From Glaciecola sp034112105 (lineage in GTDB: Bacteria; Pseudomonadota; Gammaproteobacteria; Enterobacterales; Alteromonadaceae), in NCBI GenBank assembly GCA_034112105.1, contig JAWUVZ010000027.1, positions 1 to 26,159 on the forward strand: a DNA stretch of 26,159 nucleotides, written 5' to 3'. The translations under genes and the position numbers were made by a program. The notes below the pieces were generated by a model that saw nothing but the letters and a program-made list of their open reading frames with translations, was not told where the DNA came from and made no database searches. Numbering within the stretch: the first letter of the stretch is position 1; every line of letters begins with the position of its first letter. Shown piece by piece: positions 16,209 to 24,289 of the stretch.

Positions 16209-17726
16209 CTAGATTCCTTGTTCTACCACCTTAATTTTCGGTGGTGTTAAACGTAATATTTTAATTCCTAGATAGGCATAGATCACGGCCAATACAGGGT
16301 TAATAAGATTAAAAAATGCATAAACAAAATAATCATAAACAGAGACACCTAAAACACCTGACATATAAGCCCCACATGTATTCCATGGGATCAGCGGTGA
16401 GGTTAGCGTGCCACCATCTTCTAAACTTCTGGATAAATTAAGTTGGTGTAATCCGCGTTTTTCAAATTCTTCTTTATACATCCGGCCTGGCATCACGATG
16501 CTAATATATTGATCAGCAGTAATTATGTTTGTTCCAATACAGGTTAGGATTGTTCGGCTAATCATATCACCCGCACTATGAGCGCCTTTCAGAAATGTAG
16601 CAACAACTGCTTTTAACAGTCCTACTTTTTCCAATACTGCTCCAAAACTCATGGCACAAATAATTAACCAAACGGTGTTAAGCATGCTAGCCATTCCGCC
16701 GCGGCTTAATAATTTATCCAAACTTTCGTCACCCGTATCAAAACTAACACCGTCGAATAATGCAGTCCAAGTAACCATAATATGCTTTACCCATTCAGGG
16801 ATTTCTTTGAATAACCAATGAATAGCATCTGGTGCAGTAACGGTAATATTGTTAGCAAATGACGCAACCAGATTGTCCTGAAATAATAATGCCCATATAG
16901 CGCCTAATAAAGCACCAATTGCTATAGCAGGAAAAGCCGGCATCTTTTTAATCGCCAACGTTAAAAGCACAACTAAAGGGATCAACAGGTGCAAACCAAG
17001 TTCAAACTGACTTGCTAAAGTTTCCTGCATTTTTGCTATACTACCGCTAACCTGACTCGTATCTTCGGTTAATCCAATAATAACGAACAGGACTAAGGTA
17101 ATTAGAAAACTAGGAATAGTTGTCCATAACATATATTTAATATGCTCAAATAAATCGGTCCCCGCAATTGCCGGAGCTAAATTCGTTGTTTCAGATAATG
17201 GTGATAGTTTGTCGCCAAAATAGGCTCCTGATACAACCGCACCTGCTGTAATGGCAAGCGACATATCCATTCCTGTAGCAACACCTATTAATGCAACACC
17301 CACAGTTGCTGCTGTCGTCCAAGAACTACCAATACTCATTGCTACAACGGCACAAATAATAGAAGCAGCGGCATAGAAAAAGGTAGGGTTGAGTAAATTC
17401 AGTCCATAATAGATGAGTGTTGGAACCGTGCCGGCAAGCATCCAAGTACCAATTAATGATCCAACCACAAACAAAATCATACAAGCGCCTAATGACATTG
17501 ATATGCCTTTAACTAGCCCTTCCTCAATTGATTTCCAACGGTGACCATTTTTTATTCCCACAATAGCGGCGACCCCCATAGCGAGTAACAATGCTATTTG
17601 ATTCGGTCCATAAGATGAGTCTTCGCCATACAAAAAAACGGCACTACCCATAAAGAAAACGAGCAGTATAATTGGAATAAGCGCATCAGTAAGCGTAGGT
17701 TCTTTAATTGGTTTTTGAATCGTCAT
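16209..17726 (-). CDS. nhaC: NhaC-family Na+/H+ antiporter
   Basis: A polytopic membrane protein of 505 residues. It has the NhaC hallmark VGSLIGTWMLAGTVPTLIYYG (about 90-110), followed by MSIGSSWTTAATVGVALIG and SGAYFGDKLSPLSETTNLA, which includes conserved polar residues of the ion-transport family. The second half has DGGTLTSPLIPWNTCGAY, also typical. It exports sodium in exchange for protons. It lies 9 nt after the SNF-family symporter stop (AAGG ribosome-binding site overlapping that stop) and 2 nt before pepN. The pairing suggests it recycles sodium brought in by the symporter. Some NhaC relatives (MleN) exchange malate and lactate, so the exact substrate is less certain than the family. 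Confidence 0.9.
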   Translation of the reverse strand: MTIQKPIKEPTLTDALIPIILLVFFMGSAVFLYGEDSSYGPNQIALLLAMGVAAIVGIKNGHRWKSIEEGLVKGISMSLGACMILFVVGSLIGTWMLAGTVPTLIYYGLNLLNPTFFYAAASIICAVVAMSIGSSWTTAATVGVALIGVATGMDMSLAITAGAVVSGAYFGDKLSPLSETTNLAPAIAGTDLFEHIKYMLWTTIPSFLITLVLFVIIGLTEDTSQVSGSIAKMQETLASQFELGLHLLIPLVVLLTLAIKKMPAFPAIAIGALLGAIWALLFQDNLVASFANNITVTAPDAIHWLFKEIPEWVKHIMVTWTALFDGVSFDTGDESLDKLLSRGGMASMLNTVWLIICAMSFGAVLEKVGLLKAVVATFLKGAHSAGDMISRTILTCIGTNIITADQYISIVMPGRMYKEEFEKRGLHQLNLSRSLEDGGTLTSPLIPWNTCGAYMSGVLGVSVYDYFVYAFFNLINPVLAVIYAYLGIKILRLTPPKIKVVEQGI

Positions 17727-17735
17727 TGGAATACC

Positions 17736-19079
17736 TTATGCTGTCAGTGAACGATAAAACATGAATGCAATGACCACTGGGCATACAAATTTTATATACC
17801 AAGGCCAAATCTTCCAGAATAATCCCTGTTCAACACCATCCTGCCCTTGCTTTAATTCTGTTAAAATTTCGTTTCTATTCCAAACCCAACCGGCAAATAT
17901 ACATAACACAAAACCTAGCAATGGTTGGCTATACTGTGTCGTTATGGAGATAACTAAAACAAATAAGGCATCGAAATTAAAGATAATAATGCAGGAAATA
18001 ACCAATACACAAATAGTCAGTAATGCTGATGCTTTTTTACGCTGAATACCTTTGTGGTCAACCATATAGGCAACGGGCACCTCTAACATCGAAATAGATG
18101 ACGTTAACGCTGCAATTACCATGAGTGCGAAAAATGCCGTAGCGACTATCCAACCAACGACATCAATTGTAGCAAATAATGCAGGTAAAACAGTGAAGAT
18201 GAGACTGTCGCCTTGAATAAGTGCTCCAGTTTCTGTAAATATCTGAACACCATTATTAGCCGCTACATACATAGCCGGAATTATTAACATACCAGCGAAA
18301 ACGGCTATGCCAATATCTACTAACGCGACAGAAGCACCTAGCTTAGGTAAGTTTTCATTCGATTGGATATATGAACCATAAACCAACATAGTTCCAACAC
18401 CAAGTGACATTGAAAAGAAAGCTTGGCCCATCGCGTCAACCAATAACCCAGCGTCTAATAAACGACTAAAATCGGGTACTAAGTATGCTTTCCAACCCTC
18501 TAGAGCGCCGTCTTGGAAACTGACGTAGATAATTAAAATCACGATAATGGTAAATAAAGTCGGCATGAGCCTAACGGACCAACGTTCTATACCATTGCTA
18601 ACACCGCCGCTAACAACAAAGCCCGTCAAAAACAGAAATAACGCCATGAATATAGCGTTTCTAGAAACTGAAAATTCAGTTAACCAGGGAATACTGAAAC
18701 CGATCATATTACTTGCGGCGTCAACAAAGAATGCAATCATCCAGCCTGCAACAATACTGTAGAACGCAAGGATAAAAACAACGGTGAGTAGGCCAATTGA
18801 CCCAGTGATGATACCCGCGGTTCTAGCGGTTGATTTGGTGGACAGAGATCCAAGAGCATCAATCATATTAGCTCGTTTTGCACGACCAATGATTAGTTCT
18901 GCCATTAGTACTGGGTAAGCTAGTAAAAACGCCATCACCAAATACATTAAAACGAAAGCAGCGCCGCCGTTTTCAGCAACTTTTGTTGGGAAGCCCCAAA
19001 TGTTACCTAATCCGACCGCAGAACCTGCCGCAGCCAACACGAATCCAATTCGTGAGGAAAACTCACCGCGTGCACTCAT
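17736..19079 (-). CDS. SNF-family sodium-dependent amino-acid symporter
   Basis: 447 residues with about 11 transmembrane segments, the size of bacterial TnaT/MhsT transporters. Segment 1 carries the family signature GFVLAAAGSAVGLGNIWGFP (12-31) and then ENGGAAFVLMYL, which form the sodium sites around the unwound helix. Segment 6 carries FFSMSLGVGTMLVYGSY, the second unwound helix. It probably imports an amino acid with sodium; the exact substrate cannot be read from sequence. It is first in an operon with nhaC and pepN. The intergenic gap to the preceding terminator is only 49 nt, so its promoter must be compact. Confidence 0.92.
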   Translation of the reverse strand: MSARGEFSSRIGFVLAAAGSAVGLGNIWGFPTKVAENGGAAFVLMYLVMAFLLAYPVLMAELIIGRAKRANMIDALGSLSTKSTARTAGIITGSIGLLTVVFILAFYSIVAGWMIAFFVDAASNMIGFSIPWLTEFSVSRNAIFMALFLFLTGFVVSGGVSNGIERWSVRLMPTLFTIIVILIIYVSFQDGALEGWKAYLVPDFSRLLDAGLLVDAMGQAFFSMSLGVGTMLVYGSYIQSNENLPKLGASVALVDIGIAVFAGMLIIPAMYVAANNGVQIFTETGALIQGDSLIFTVLPALFATIDVVGWIVATAFFALMVIAALTSSISMLEVPVAYMVDHKGIQRKKASALLTICVLVISCIIIFNFDALFVLVISITTQYSQPLLGFVLCIFAGWVWNRNEILTELKQGQDGVEQGLFWKIWPWYIKFVCPVVIAFMFYRSLTA

Positions 19080-19088
19080 AATTACCCC

Positions 19089-19094
19089 ATTATA
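19089..19094 (-). promoter_or_regulatory. Possible -10 box ahead of the SNF symporter
   Basis: A consensus TATAAT on the minus strand ends 9 nt before the symporter ATG, with GGGG (19088-19085) as the only ribosome-binding element. Used as a -10 box, it would give a transcript with almost no leader and without that GGGG. No good -35 hexamer is present. It may be a chance match; the promoter may instead lie within the 19095-19128 AT-rich stretch. Confidence 0.3.
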
Positions 19095-19128
19095 GTTTTT
19101 TTTATTAGTGGTACTCTTTAAAGCGAAT

Positions 19129-19152
19129 AAAGGCAGCTATGTTGCTGCCTTT
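19129..19152 (-). terminator. Terminator after prc
   Basis: AAAGGCAGC-AACATA-GCTGCCTTT on the minus strand is a 9-bp stem 25 nt after the prc stop codon. The tail (TTTATTC) is short in Ts, so termination may be partial. This leaves possible readthrough from proQ-prc into the symporter operon. Confidence 0.75.
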
Positions 19153-19177
19153 TACTCTATCTGTTTTTAAGTCAAAC

Positions 19178-21241
19178 TTATTCTTTTAAATTTAGTGCGT
19201 AGCTTCCCGACCCAACCATATCAAATGTAATATTGGCGGCTTCAAATAAGAATGGGTCTATTTCTTCTAGCGCTTCAGGTAAATCATCCTCTAATGATAA
19301 TACCTTGCCCAAGCCCATTCTCTCAAGACGCTGATTAGCCCTGAGCAGCTGTTTCTCTTCGCTTTCTTTTTTCGTTTTCAGCCTTACAGACTCAACTAAA
19401 CTTATGTAATCTTTATCTTTATTTTTATTATATTCTTCAATATCACTGAAAATATAAGCAAACTCAGGATCTTTCATCACTCGTGCGTTATGTTTTTCCG
19501 TTAATATATTAATAATGCCATTGTAACTGCCTAACTGAGCGTAATTTGCTTTTTGAATGCTGTCATATGGCAGTGCATTTTCTGCTTTACTCTCGCCCCA
19601 CTCTGCCGGATCGACCGGTGATGGATATAAAATATCAGGCAGCACACCTTTATGTTGAGTGCTTCCACCGCTAATACGGTAAAACTTGGCAATCGTAAAT
19701 TGCACTGCACCTAGTTTGTTATCTAGGTCATAAATACGACTCAAGCCACGATGTTGTTGAACAGTCCCTTTACCAAAAGTTTGCTCACCAATGATAATAG
19801 CGCGGTTGTAGTCTTGCATCGCAGCAGCAAATATCTCACTGGCTGAGGCGCTGTAACGGTCTACCAATACAGTCAGCGGGCCACCATAATGCACAACACC
19901 GTCAGTATCGCGGTCAACGCTAATACGACCATTTTCGTAACGAACCTGCACAACAGGCCCTTTATCGATAAATAAACCACTTAGTAATACTGACTCTGGT
20001 AATGAACCACCGCCATTACCGCGCAGATCAACAATAACACCTTCAACGCTTTCTTCTTTGAGCTTGTCCAATTCCTTCATAACGTCCACATGCAAATTAT
20101 GATAAAAACTGGGAATATTAATAACACCTAATTTCTGCCCTTTGTGCGGGCCTGAATCTGGAATATAGACGTCGGATTTAGCCGCTCGATCTTCTAGCTT
20201 TACTTTATCGCGGGTAATTTGAACCTCAGAAATTTTCTTACTTTCGCTGCTCCCCTTAAGAACTTGAAGCTTTACGATGCTACCTTTTGGACCTTTGATG
20301 AGCTCAACTACTTCATCTAAACGCCAACCAATAACATCAACAAACTCTTCACCCTCTTGGGCAACCGCAATAATTTTGTCTTCAGGTTTAATTTTTAATG
20401 ACTTATCAGCAGGACCGCCAGCGACCAAGCTAACAATAACAGTATGGTCATCTTCACTGCGTAAAACCGCGCCTATCCCTTCTAAGGACAAGTTCATTTC
20501 AATTTGGAAACGTTCAGTATTACGAGGTGAAAGGTAGCTAGTATGTGCTTCAATACTGCGTGCAAATGAGTTCATTACTGTCTGAAACACGTCTTCACTG
20601 TTCGTCTGACTGAGCCGTTTTACAGCTCGCTTGTAACGCTTACTTAGAATATCTTGCGTTTCATCCCAAGTTTTGTCAGCCATTTTTAAATTCAGTGCAT
20701 CGTATTTAACGCGCTGGCGCCAAACTTCGTCTAAATCGGCGGCTGTTGCAGCCCAAGCTACCTTTTCTCTATCATAGTAGTACTTGTCATCTACAACTTC
20801 GTAATCAAAGGGCTTATCAAGTAGCGTTAACGCATAATTAAATCGCTCAGCACGACGTTTTAAATTAACCATATAAATTTCATAGGCAATGTCTAATTGC
20901 CCCTGACGAATCGCATCGTCAAAAGAATCTTTCGACTTTTCAAAATTAGCAACATCTGATGCTAAGAAAAAATTCTTATTAACATCAAGAGAGCCCAAAT
21001 AACGATCAAATATCTTTTGAGATAGTTCGTTATCTATTTTGATTTTTTTGTAATGTGATCGTGTAAAATGGTCGGTAATACGTTTCGCAGATTTGCTATG
21101 TTGGGATTCTTGCGAAAGCTCTGGTATGAGATCAGCGGTTTGGCTTGATGGCCCGGCTATACTTGCACCAACGACCAATGAACTTGCGATGGATGCCCAT
21201 ATCAATTGCTTTGTGAAAGATTTACCCAAATTTAACTGCAT
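19178..21241 (-). CDS. prc: Tail-specific periplasmic protease Prc (Tsp)
   Basis: 687 residues. The signal peptide (KQLIWASIASSLVVGAS) directs it to the periplasm. An N-terminal helical domain is followed by a PDZ domain at about 235-330 (SLEGIGAVLRSEDDHTVI ... GGPADKSLKIKPEDKI) and the S41 protease domain. The catalytic dyad is read as Ser466 in DRYSASASEIF and Lys491 in TFGKGTVQQ; the 25-residue spacing equals that of E. coli Ser452/Lys477. The C-terminal DUF3340-type region ends near residue 680. Prc degrades periplasmic proteins with apolar C-termini and trims FtsI and peptidoglycan hydrolases. It lies 29 nt downstream of proQ with a good AGGTAGG ribosome-binding site, in the same order as E. 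coli (msrC-proQ-prc). Confidence 0.96.
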   Translation of the reverse strand: MQLNLGKSFTKQLIWASIASSLVVGASIAGPSSQTADLIPELSQESQHSKSAKRITDHFTRSHYKKIKIDNELSQKIFDRYLGSLDVNKNFFLASDVANFEKSKDSFDDAIRQGQLDIAYEIYMVNLKRRAERFNYALTLLDKPFDYEVVDDKYYYDREKVAWAATAADLDEVWRQRVKYDALNLKMADKTWDETQDILSKRYKRAVKRLSQTNSEDVFQTVMNSFARSIEAHTSYLSPRNTERFQIEMNLSLEGIGAVLRSEDDHTVIVSLVAGGPADKSLKIKPEDKIIAVAQEGEEFVDVIGWRLDEVVELIKGPKGSIVKLQVLKGSSESKKISEVQITRDKVKLEDRAAKSDVYIPDSGPHKGQKLGVINIPSFYHNLHVDVMKELDKLKEESVEGVIVDLRGNGGGSLPESVLLSGLFIDKGPVVQVRYENGRISVDRDTDGVVHYGGPLTVLVDRYSASASEIFAAAMQDYNRAIIIGEQTFGKGTVQQHRGLSRIYDLDNKLGAVQFTIAKFYRISGGSTQHKGVLPDILYPSPVDPAEWGESKAENALPYDSIQKANYAQLGSYNGIINILTEKHNARVMKDPEFAYIFSDIEEYNKNKDKDYISLVESVRLKTKKESEEKQLLRANQRLERMGLGKVLSLEDDLPEALEEIDPFLFEAANITFDMVGSGSYALNLKE

Positions 21242-21270
21242 GCTACCTACCTTTCTGTTTTTGCTTGACG

Positions 21271-21915
21271 TTATATCATTAAACGCAGTTGCGCTCGTTG
21301 AACTTTGACCGTCATGCCTGAATTTAGTTGCACTTGAATACCATCTTTTGCAACTTCAGTTATTGTTGCTGGCATAGGCGAACTGCCAACTTTGACTGAA
21401 ACGAGTAAACCTACTTTCATATCTTCGTCCACTAACTCGCGAACTTTGACCTTTGGTGCTACCTGTTTTGGTTTGCGCTCCGGTGACTTTTCAGCAGAGG
21501 GCTCTGCTTTACCGGGTATCTTTACATTGCTCCTGCTGTTTTTCTTGTCTTGGGCTTGTCTTTTTACCTCTTGACGTTTCTCAGCTGCTTTCGCTTTACT
21601 CTCTTTTAGTTGAGTAGCAGCATGCTCAGCATGCTCCTTTTCGATTTTATCTCCGTCGACACCGTCCAAATCTATGCGATGAGCACCTTCTTTGACAGAG
21701 GCTAAATATTTCCAACTACTGGTGTAATGTCTTAACGACATTCTCAACAGACGTTTGCTTAATCTGGCATCATCTTTCAGGCGTTCAGACAAATCGTGAA
21801 AAATGCCAATCTTAAGTGGTTTAGCTTCACCTTGAAGCGAAAAGCACTTTGGAAATTCTGAAGTAAGGAAGGCTAAGACTTCTTTACTGTTTGCTAGTTT
21901 TTGTTGTTCGTCCAT
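21271..21915 (-). CDS. proQ: RNA chaperone ProQ
   Basis: 214 residues (E. coli 232). The N-terminal FinO/ProQ RNA-binding domain (about 1-115) shows KEVLAFLTSEFPKCF, KPLKIGIFHDL and LRMSLRHYTSSWKYL. A charged, lysine-rich linker (about 120-165) follows. The C-terminal Tudor-like domain has VGLLVSVKVGSSPMPATITEV and ends VQRAQLRLMI. ProQ binds structured RNAs and 3' ends and affects many sRNA-target pairs. It starts 25 nt after an acidic small ORF, with no clear Shine-Dalgarno sequence (AT-rich leader), so its translation may depend on the upstream gene or on leader structure. It sits in the same transcription unit as msrC and prc. Confidence 0.95.
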   Translation of the reverse strand: MDEQQKLANSKEVLAFLTSEFPKCFSLQGEAKPLKIGIFHDLSERLKDDARLSKRLLRMSLRHYTSSWKYLASVKEGAHRIDLDGVDGDKIEKEHAEHAATQLKESKAKAAEKRQEVKRQAQDKKNSRSNVKIPGKAEPSAEKSPERKPKQVAPKVKVRELVDEDMKVGLLVSVKVGSSPMPATITEVAKDGIQVQLNSGMTVKVQRAQLRLMI

Positions 21916-21940
21916 TAAATTAATTCGTCATTTATATAGT

Positions 21941-22240
21941 TTATGCTTCTTCGGCTTCTTCGGGTTCTTGTGAATCATCCCAAGTTGAGAGTAGATGATC
22001 CACCCAATCAACCAAGTCGTCAACCTCAATCTCTAATAAATAGCTCTCAAGGTGCCAATGTTCCCATGTTTTTTCAATTATTCTGTGAATTTTCTCTACT
22101 TCTTCATCGTCATCTATGTGATCAAAGACTAAATGCAGAATAGTGTTTAACTTCTCTGATGCCTCGTAAGGATCGTCATGCACGTCTTCCATATCCTCAG
22201 GCGTGCTCAATAATACATGTATATCAACGAAATCCTTCAC
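21941..22240 (-). CDS. Unknown very acidic 99-residue protein
   Basis: I do not recognise a family. The start is a GTG (22240-22238) whose GTGA overlaps the msrC stop by 4 nt, a typical coupled start, so it is very likely translated. The protein has 33 Asp/Glu against 5 Lys/Arg, with three Trp residues grouped as KTWEHWHLE and DWVDHLL, and looks largely helical from residue 25 to 90. The tail SQEPEEAEEA is strongly acidic. No signal peptide or membrane segment is seen. It is sandwiched between msrC and proQ, whose order is otherwise as in E. coli. A regulator or acidic partner of the basic RNA-binding ProQ is a possibility, with no direct evidence. Confidence 0.75.
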   Translation of the reverse strand: MKDFVDIHVLLSTPEDMEDVHDDPYEASEKLNTILHLVFDHIDDDEEVEKIHRIIEKTWEHWHLESYLLEIEVDDLVDWVDHLLSTWDDSQEPEEAEEA

Positions 22241-22716
22241 TGTGGGGTTTCCAAAGAAGTTAATGTTTCCTGAAAAATACTGACCAAGGTCTCTAATCCT
22301 TGACGGTCATGTTCATCGAATCGATCAGCCACCGGACTGTCAATATCGAGAACACCCACTAATTCGTTATTTACGATAATAGGCAGAACAATTTCGGAAT
22401 TAGAAGCAGCATCACAAACTATATGGCCAGAAAAAGCGTGCACATCCTTCACAATAATGGTTTGAAGTGATGCAGCTGATGTGCCGCACACGCCACTGCC
22501 CATAGGTATTCTGATACAAGCAGGCTTTCCCTGAAATGGACCTAGCACCAGCTGTTCCTGTTTGAGCAAATAGAATCCGGCCCAGTTAATCTGTTCTAAA
22601 GTGTTAAATAACACCGCTGCAATGTTAGCCATATTAGCAACCATGTCAGGCTCATCTGATATTAACGCTGTCACTTGCGCATTTATTAATTTGTATTGCT
22701 CTTTTTTGTTACTCAT
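22237..22716 (-). CDS. msrC: Free methionine-(R)-sulfoxide reductase (GAF domain)
   Basis: 159 residues forming a single GAF domain. It reduces free L-methionine-(R)-sulfoxide in the cytosol as an oxidative-stress repair enzyme. The three redox cysteines are present: Cys67 (GKPACIRIPMG), Cys77 (GSGVCGTSA) and Cys101 (HIVCDAASNSEIVLP). Their 10- and 24-residue spacings equal those of E. coli Cys84/94/118. The VLDIDSPVADRFDEHD segment closes the fold. It is first in an operon with the acidic protein, proQ and prc. A sigma-70-like promoter and an inverted repeat lie upstream (22783-22825). The ribosome-binding site is weak. Confidence 0.95.
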   Translation of the reverse strand: MSNKKEQYKLINAQVTALISDEPDMVANMANIAAVLFNTLEQINWAGFYLLKQEQLVLGPFQGKPACIRIPMGSGVCGTSAASLQTIIVKDVHAFSGHIVCDAASNSEIVLPIIVNNELVGVLDIDSPVADRFDEHDRQGLETLVSIFQETLTSLETPQ

Positions 22717-22782
22717 TATTAATTTTTTTGATACCCATTATTACAAGCTGTCGCTTACTAAAGTGCTTAAGCATTATCCGGA

Positions 22783-22810
22783 TCTATAATAACACTCTGT
22801 GAAAGGTCAA
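22783..22810 (-). promoter_or_regulatory. Candidate sigma-70 promoter of msrC-proQ-prc
   Basis: On the minus strand TTGACC (22810-22805) is followed after 16 bp by TATAGA (22788-22783). Transcription would start near 22776 and give a leader of about 60 nt for msrC. The -35 box matches consensus at 5 of 6 positions and the -10 box at 4 of 6. Confidence 0.5.
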
Positions 22811-22825
22811 TAAAAGCGCTTTCAC
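22799..22825. promoter_or_regulatory. Inverted repeat overlapping the msrC -35 box
   Basis: GTGAAAG-N13-CTTTCAC has perfect 7-bp arms 20 bp apart centre to centre. It covers the -35 hexamer of the candidate msrC promoter, a typical place for a repressor. An AAAGCGCTTT palindrome (22813-22822) is nested in it. The regulator is unknown. Confidence 0.4.
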
Positions 22826-22986
22826 CAAATTTAAAAGTTCCAGTGTATTACTCCGTTTCTACAAGCATAGATATTGAGGTCTTTTACTATAAAACAACTC
22901 AACATTGCATTATATATCCACCATATTCTGGCAACTATTAATCCCCATAATAATTGGTACAAAAAACAAAGCGAATAGCATCAATA

Positions 22987-24216
22987 TTAACCAAAAAACC
23001 AATAACTGACACAAATCGCGGCAAAAATACCGGCAAAGTCAGCAGCTAAACAACAGCCAACAGCATAGCGACTATGTTTGATGCCAACAGCACCTAAATA
23101 CACCGCTAAGACATAAAATGTCGTCTCCGTAGACCCTTGCATTACTGACGCCAGCCTTCCTGCAAATGAATCAGCACCATGATGCTGCATCGTTTCTATC
23201 ATTAGGGCCCGCGCACCACTGCCGCTTAGTGGTTTCATTAGCGCATTGGGGATCGCATCAACAAAACGTGTATCCATGCCAATGCTACTGACCAAATATG
23301 ACACTCCATTCATCACTAAATCCAACAGACCGCTCGCTCTCAGCATACCAATGGCAAACAGCATTGCTAATAAAAATGGAATAATAGTGACGGCAACTTC
23401 AAAGCCCTGTTTCGCTCCATCTACAAATTGCTCATATGTATTCTGTTTTTTTCTCCAGCCCTGCACCAACACAGCGACAATAAAGAGTAGTAAAAGAAAA
23501 TTCGCTATGAGTGAAGATTGGGCTGCGAGTTGATCGGCAGCTAACTTGGAAAAATAGAGGATAACAGCGGTAAGTAAACTAAAAACGCCTACCAAATAGG
23601 TCAATACTACTCGATTAAATAAGTTAACTTTCTGCACTGCACAAGTAACAAACAAGCCAAATAAAGTAGATGCGCTTGTTGCCAATAGAATTGGGATAAA
23701 TACATCGGTCGGTTGTGCAGCTCCCTGCTCTGCTCTATATAAAAAAACCGCAATTGGGAATAAAGTAACCGAGGATGTATTCAGTACTAAGAATAAAATC
23801 TGAGAATTGGTCAGCGTATCTTTTACCGAGGAAAGCGTCTGCATGTCTTGCATCGCTTTTATACCGAATGGCGTTGCAGCATTATCTAAACCAAGCACGT
23901 TAGCCGACATGTTCATCGTGATGCTGCCCAGCGCTGGATGCCCGCGCGGGATGTCGGGCATGATTCGGCACAGTAACGGTTCCAGGATTCTAGAAAATTT
24001 TGCAATTAAACCAGAATTTTCCGCAACCTTAAAAATCCCCAACCAAAACGCTAATAGACCTATTAAACCGAGGGCAATATCAACGCTCATTTTTGCCATT
24101 GCAGTGACGGCGGTCATGACGACTTCAAAACCGCCTAAATCACCTGTAACGATGACTTTCCAGCAAGTAGCAACAAACGCGCTAACAATAAAAAACAACC
24201 AAATTCTGTGAAGCAT
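22987..24216 (-). CDS. Fused SpmA-SpmB nucleoside-recognition/Gate-domain membrane protein
   Basis: A 409-residue polytopic membrane protein that joins two proteins which are separate in Bacillus. The first half (1-200) resembles SpmA, with SITMNMSANVLGLDNAATPFGIKAMQ and ILFLVLNTSSVTLFP. The second half (about 255-409) resembles SpmB, with PFLLAMLFAIGMLRASGLLD, KPLSGSGARALM and STETTFYVLAVYLGAVG. Both are Gate (nucleoside-recognition) domains. Spore maturation is the Bacillus role; this organism shows no sign of sporulation, so a general transport function is likely but undefined. It is a single gene with an AGGGT ribosome-binding site, reading away from the sRNA region. Confidence 0.88.
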   Translation of the reverse strand: MLHRIWLFFIVSAFVATCWKVIVTGDLGGFEVVMTAVTAMAKMSVDIALGLIGLLAFWLGIFKVAENSGLIAKFSRILEPLLCRIMPDIPRGHPALGSITMNMSANVLGLDNAATPFGIKAMQDMQTLSSVKDTLTNSQILFLVLNTSSVTLFPIAVFLYRAEQGAAQPTDVFIPILLATSASTLFGLFVTCAVQKVNLFNRVVLTYLVGVFSLLTAVILYFSKLAADQLAAQSSLIANFLLLLFIVAVLVQGWRKKQNTYEQFVDGAKQGFEVAVTIIPFLLAMLFAIGMLRASGLLDLVMNGVSYLVSSIGMDTRFVDAIPNALMKPLSGSGARALMIETMQHHGADSFAGRLASVMQGSTETTFYVLAVYLGAVGIKHSRYAVGCCLAADFAGIFAAICVSYWFFG

Positions 24217-24253
24217 TATTACCCTATATTTTTATGAACTAGCTTGCTAGCAT

Positions 24254-24289
24254 GTCTATTAGGTTTTGCCGATAACCTATATTGTTATC
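24254..24289 (-). promoter_or_regulatory. Overlapping inverted repeats in the spmAB leader
   Basis: On the minus strand GATAAC-N7-GTTATC (24289-24271) and TAGGTT-N8-AACCTA (24278-24259) share bases in their arms, so the two hairpins exclude each other. They lie about 45-75 nt upstream of the spmAB ATG. A CTAG-CAAG-CTAG repeat is nearby (24241-24252). This could be an operator pair or a switching leader, or chance in AT-rich DNA. Confidence 0.3.

Larger units (their letters stand above)
22717..22986. other. Intergenic region between spmAB and msrC
   Basis: About 270 bp without a gene. It carries the msrC promoter and inverted repeat described separately. A TGCTTAAGCA palindrome (22764-22773) falls near the predicted transcription start. 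I see no convincing terminator hairpin after the spmAB gene, so readthrough into msrC is possible. Confidence 0.5.

Noticed and set aside
22900..22986. Terminator after spmAB
   Set aside because: The minus-strand sequence has T runs but no paired arms of useful length.
23807..24211. Plus-strand 134-codon open frame opposite spmAB
   Set aside because: Antisense to a well-supported membrane gene, with composition that mirrors its codons and no recognisable motifs.
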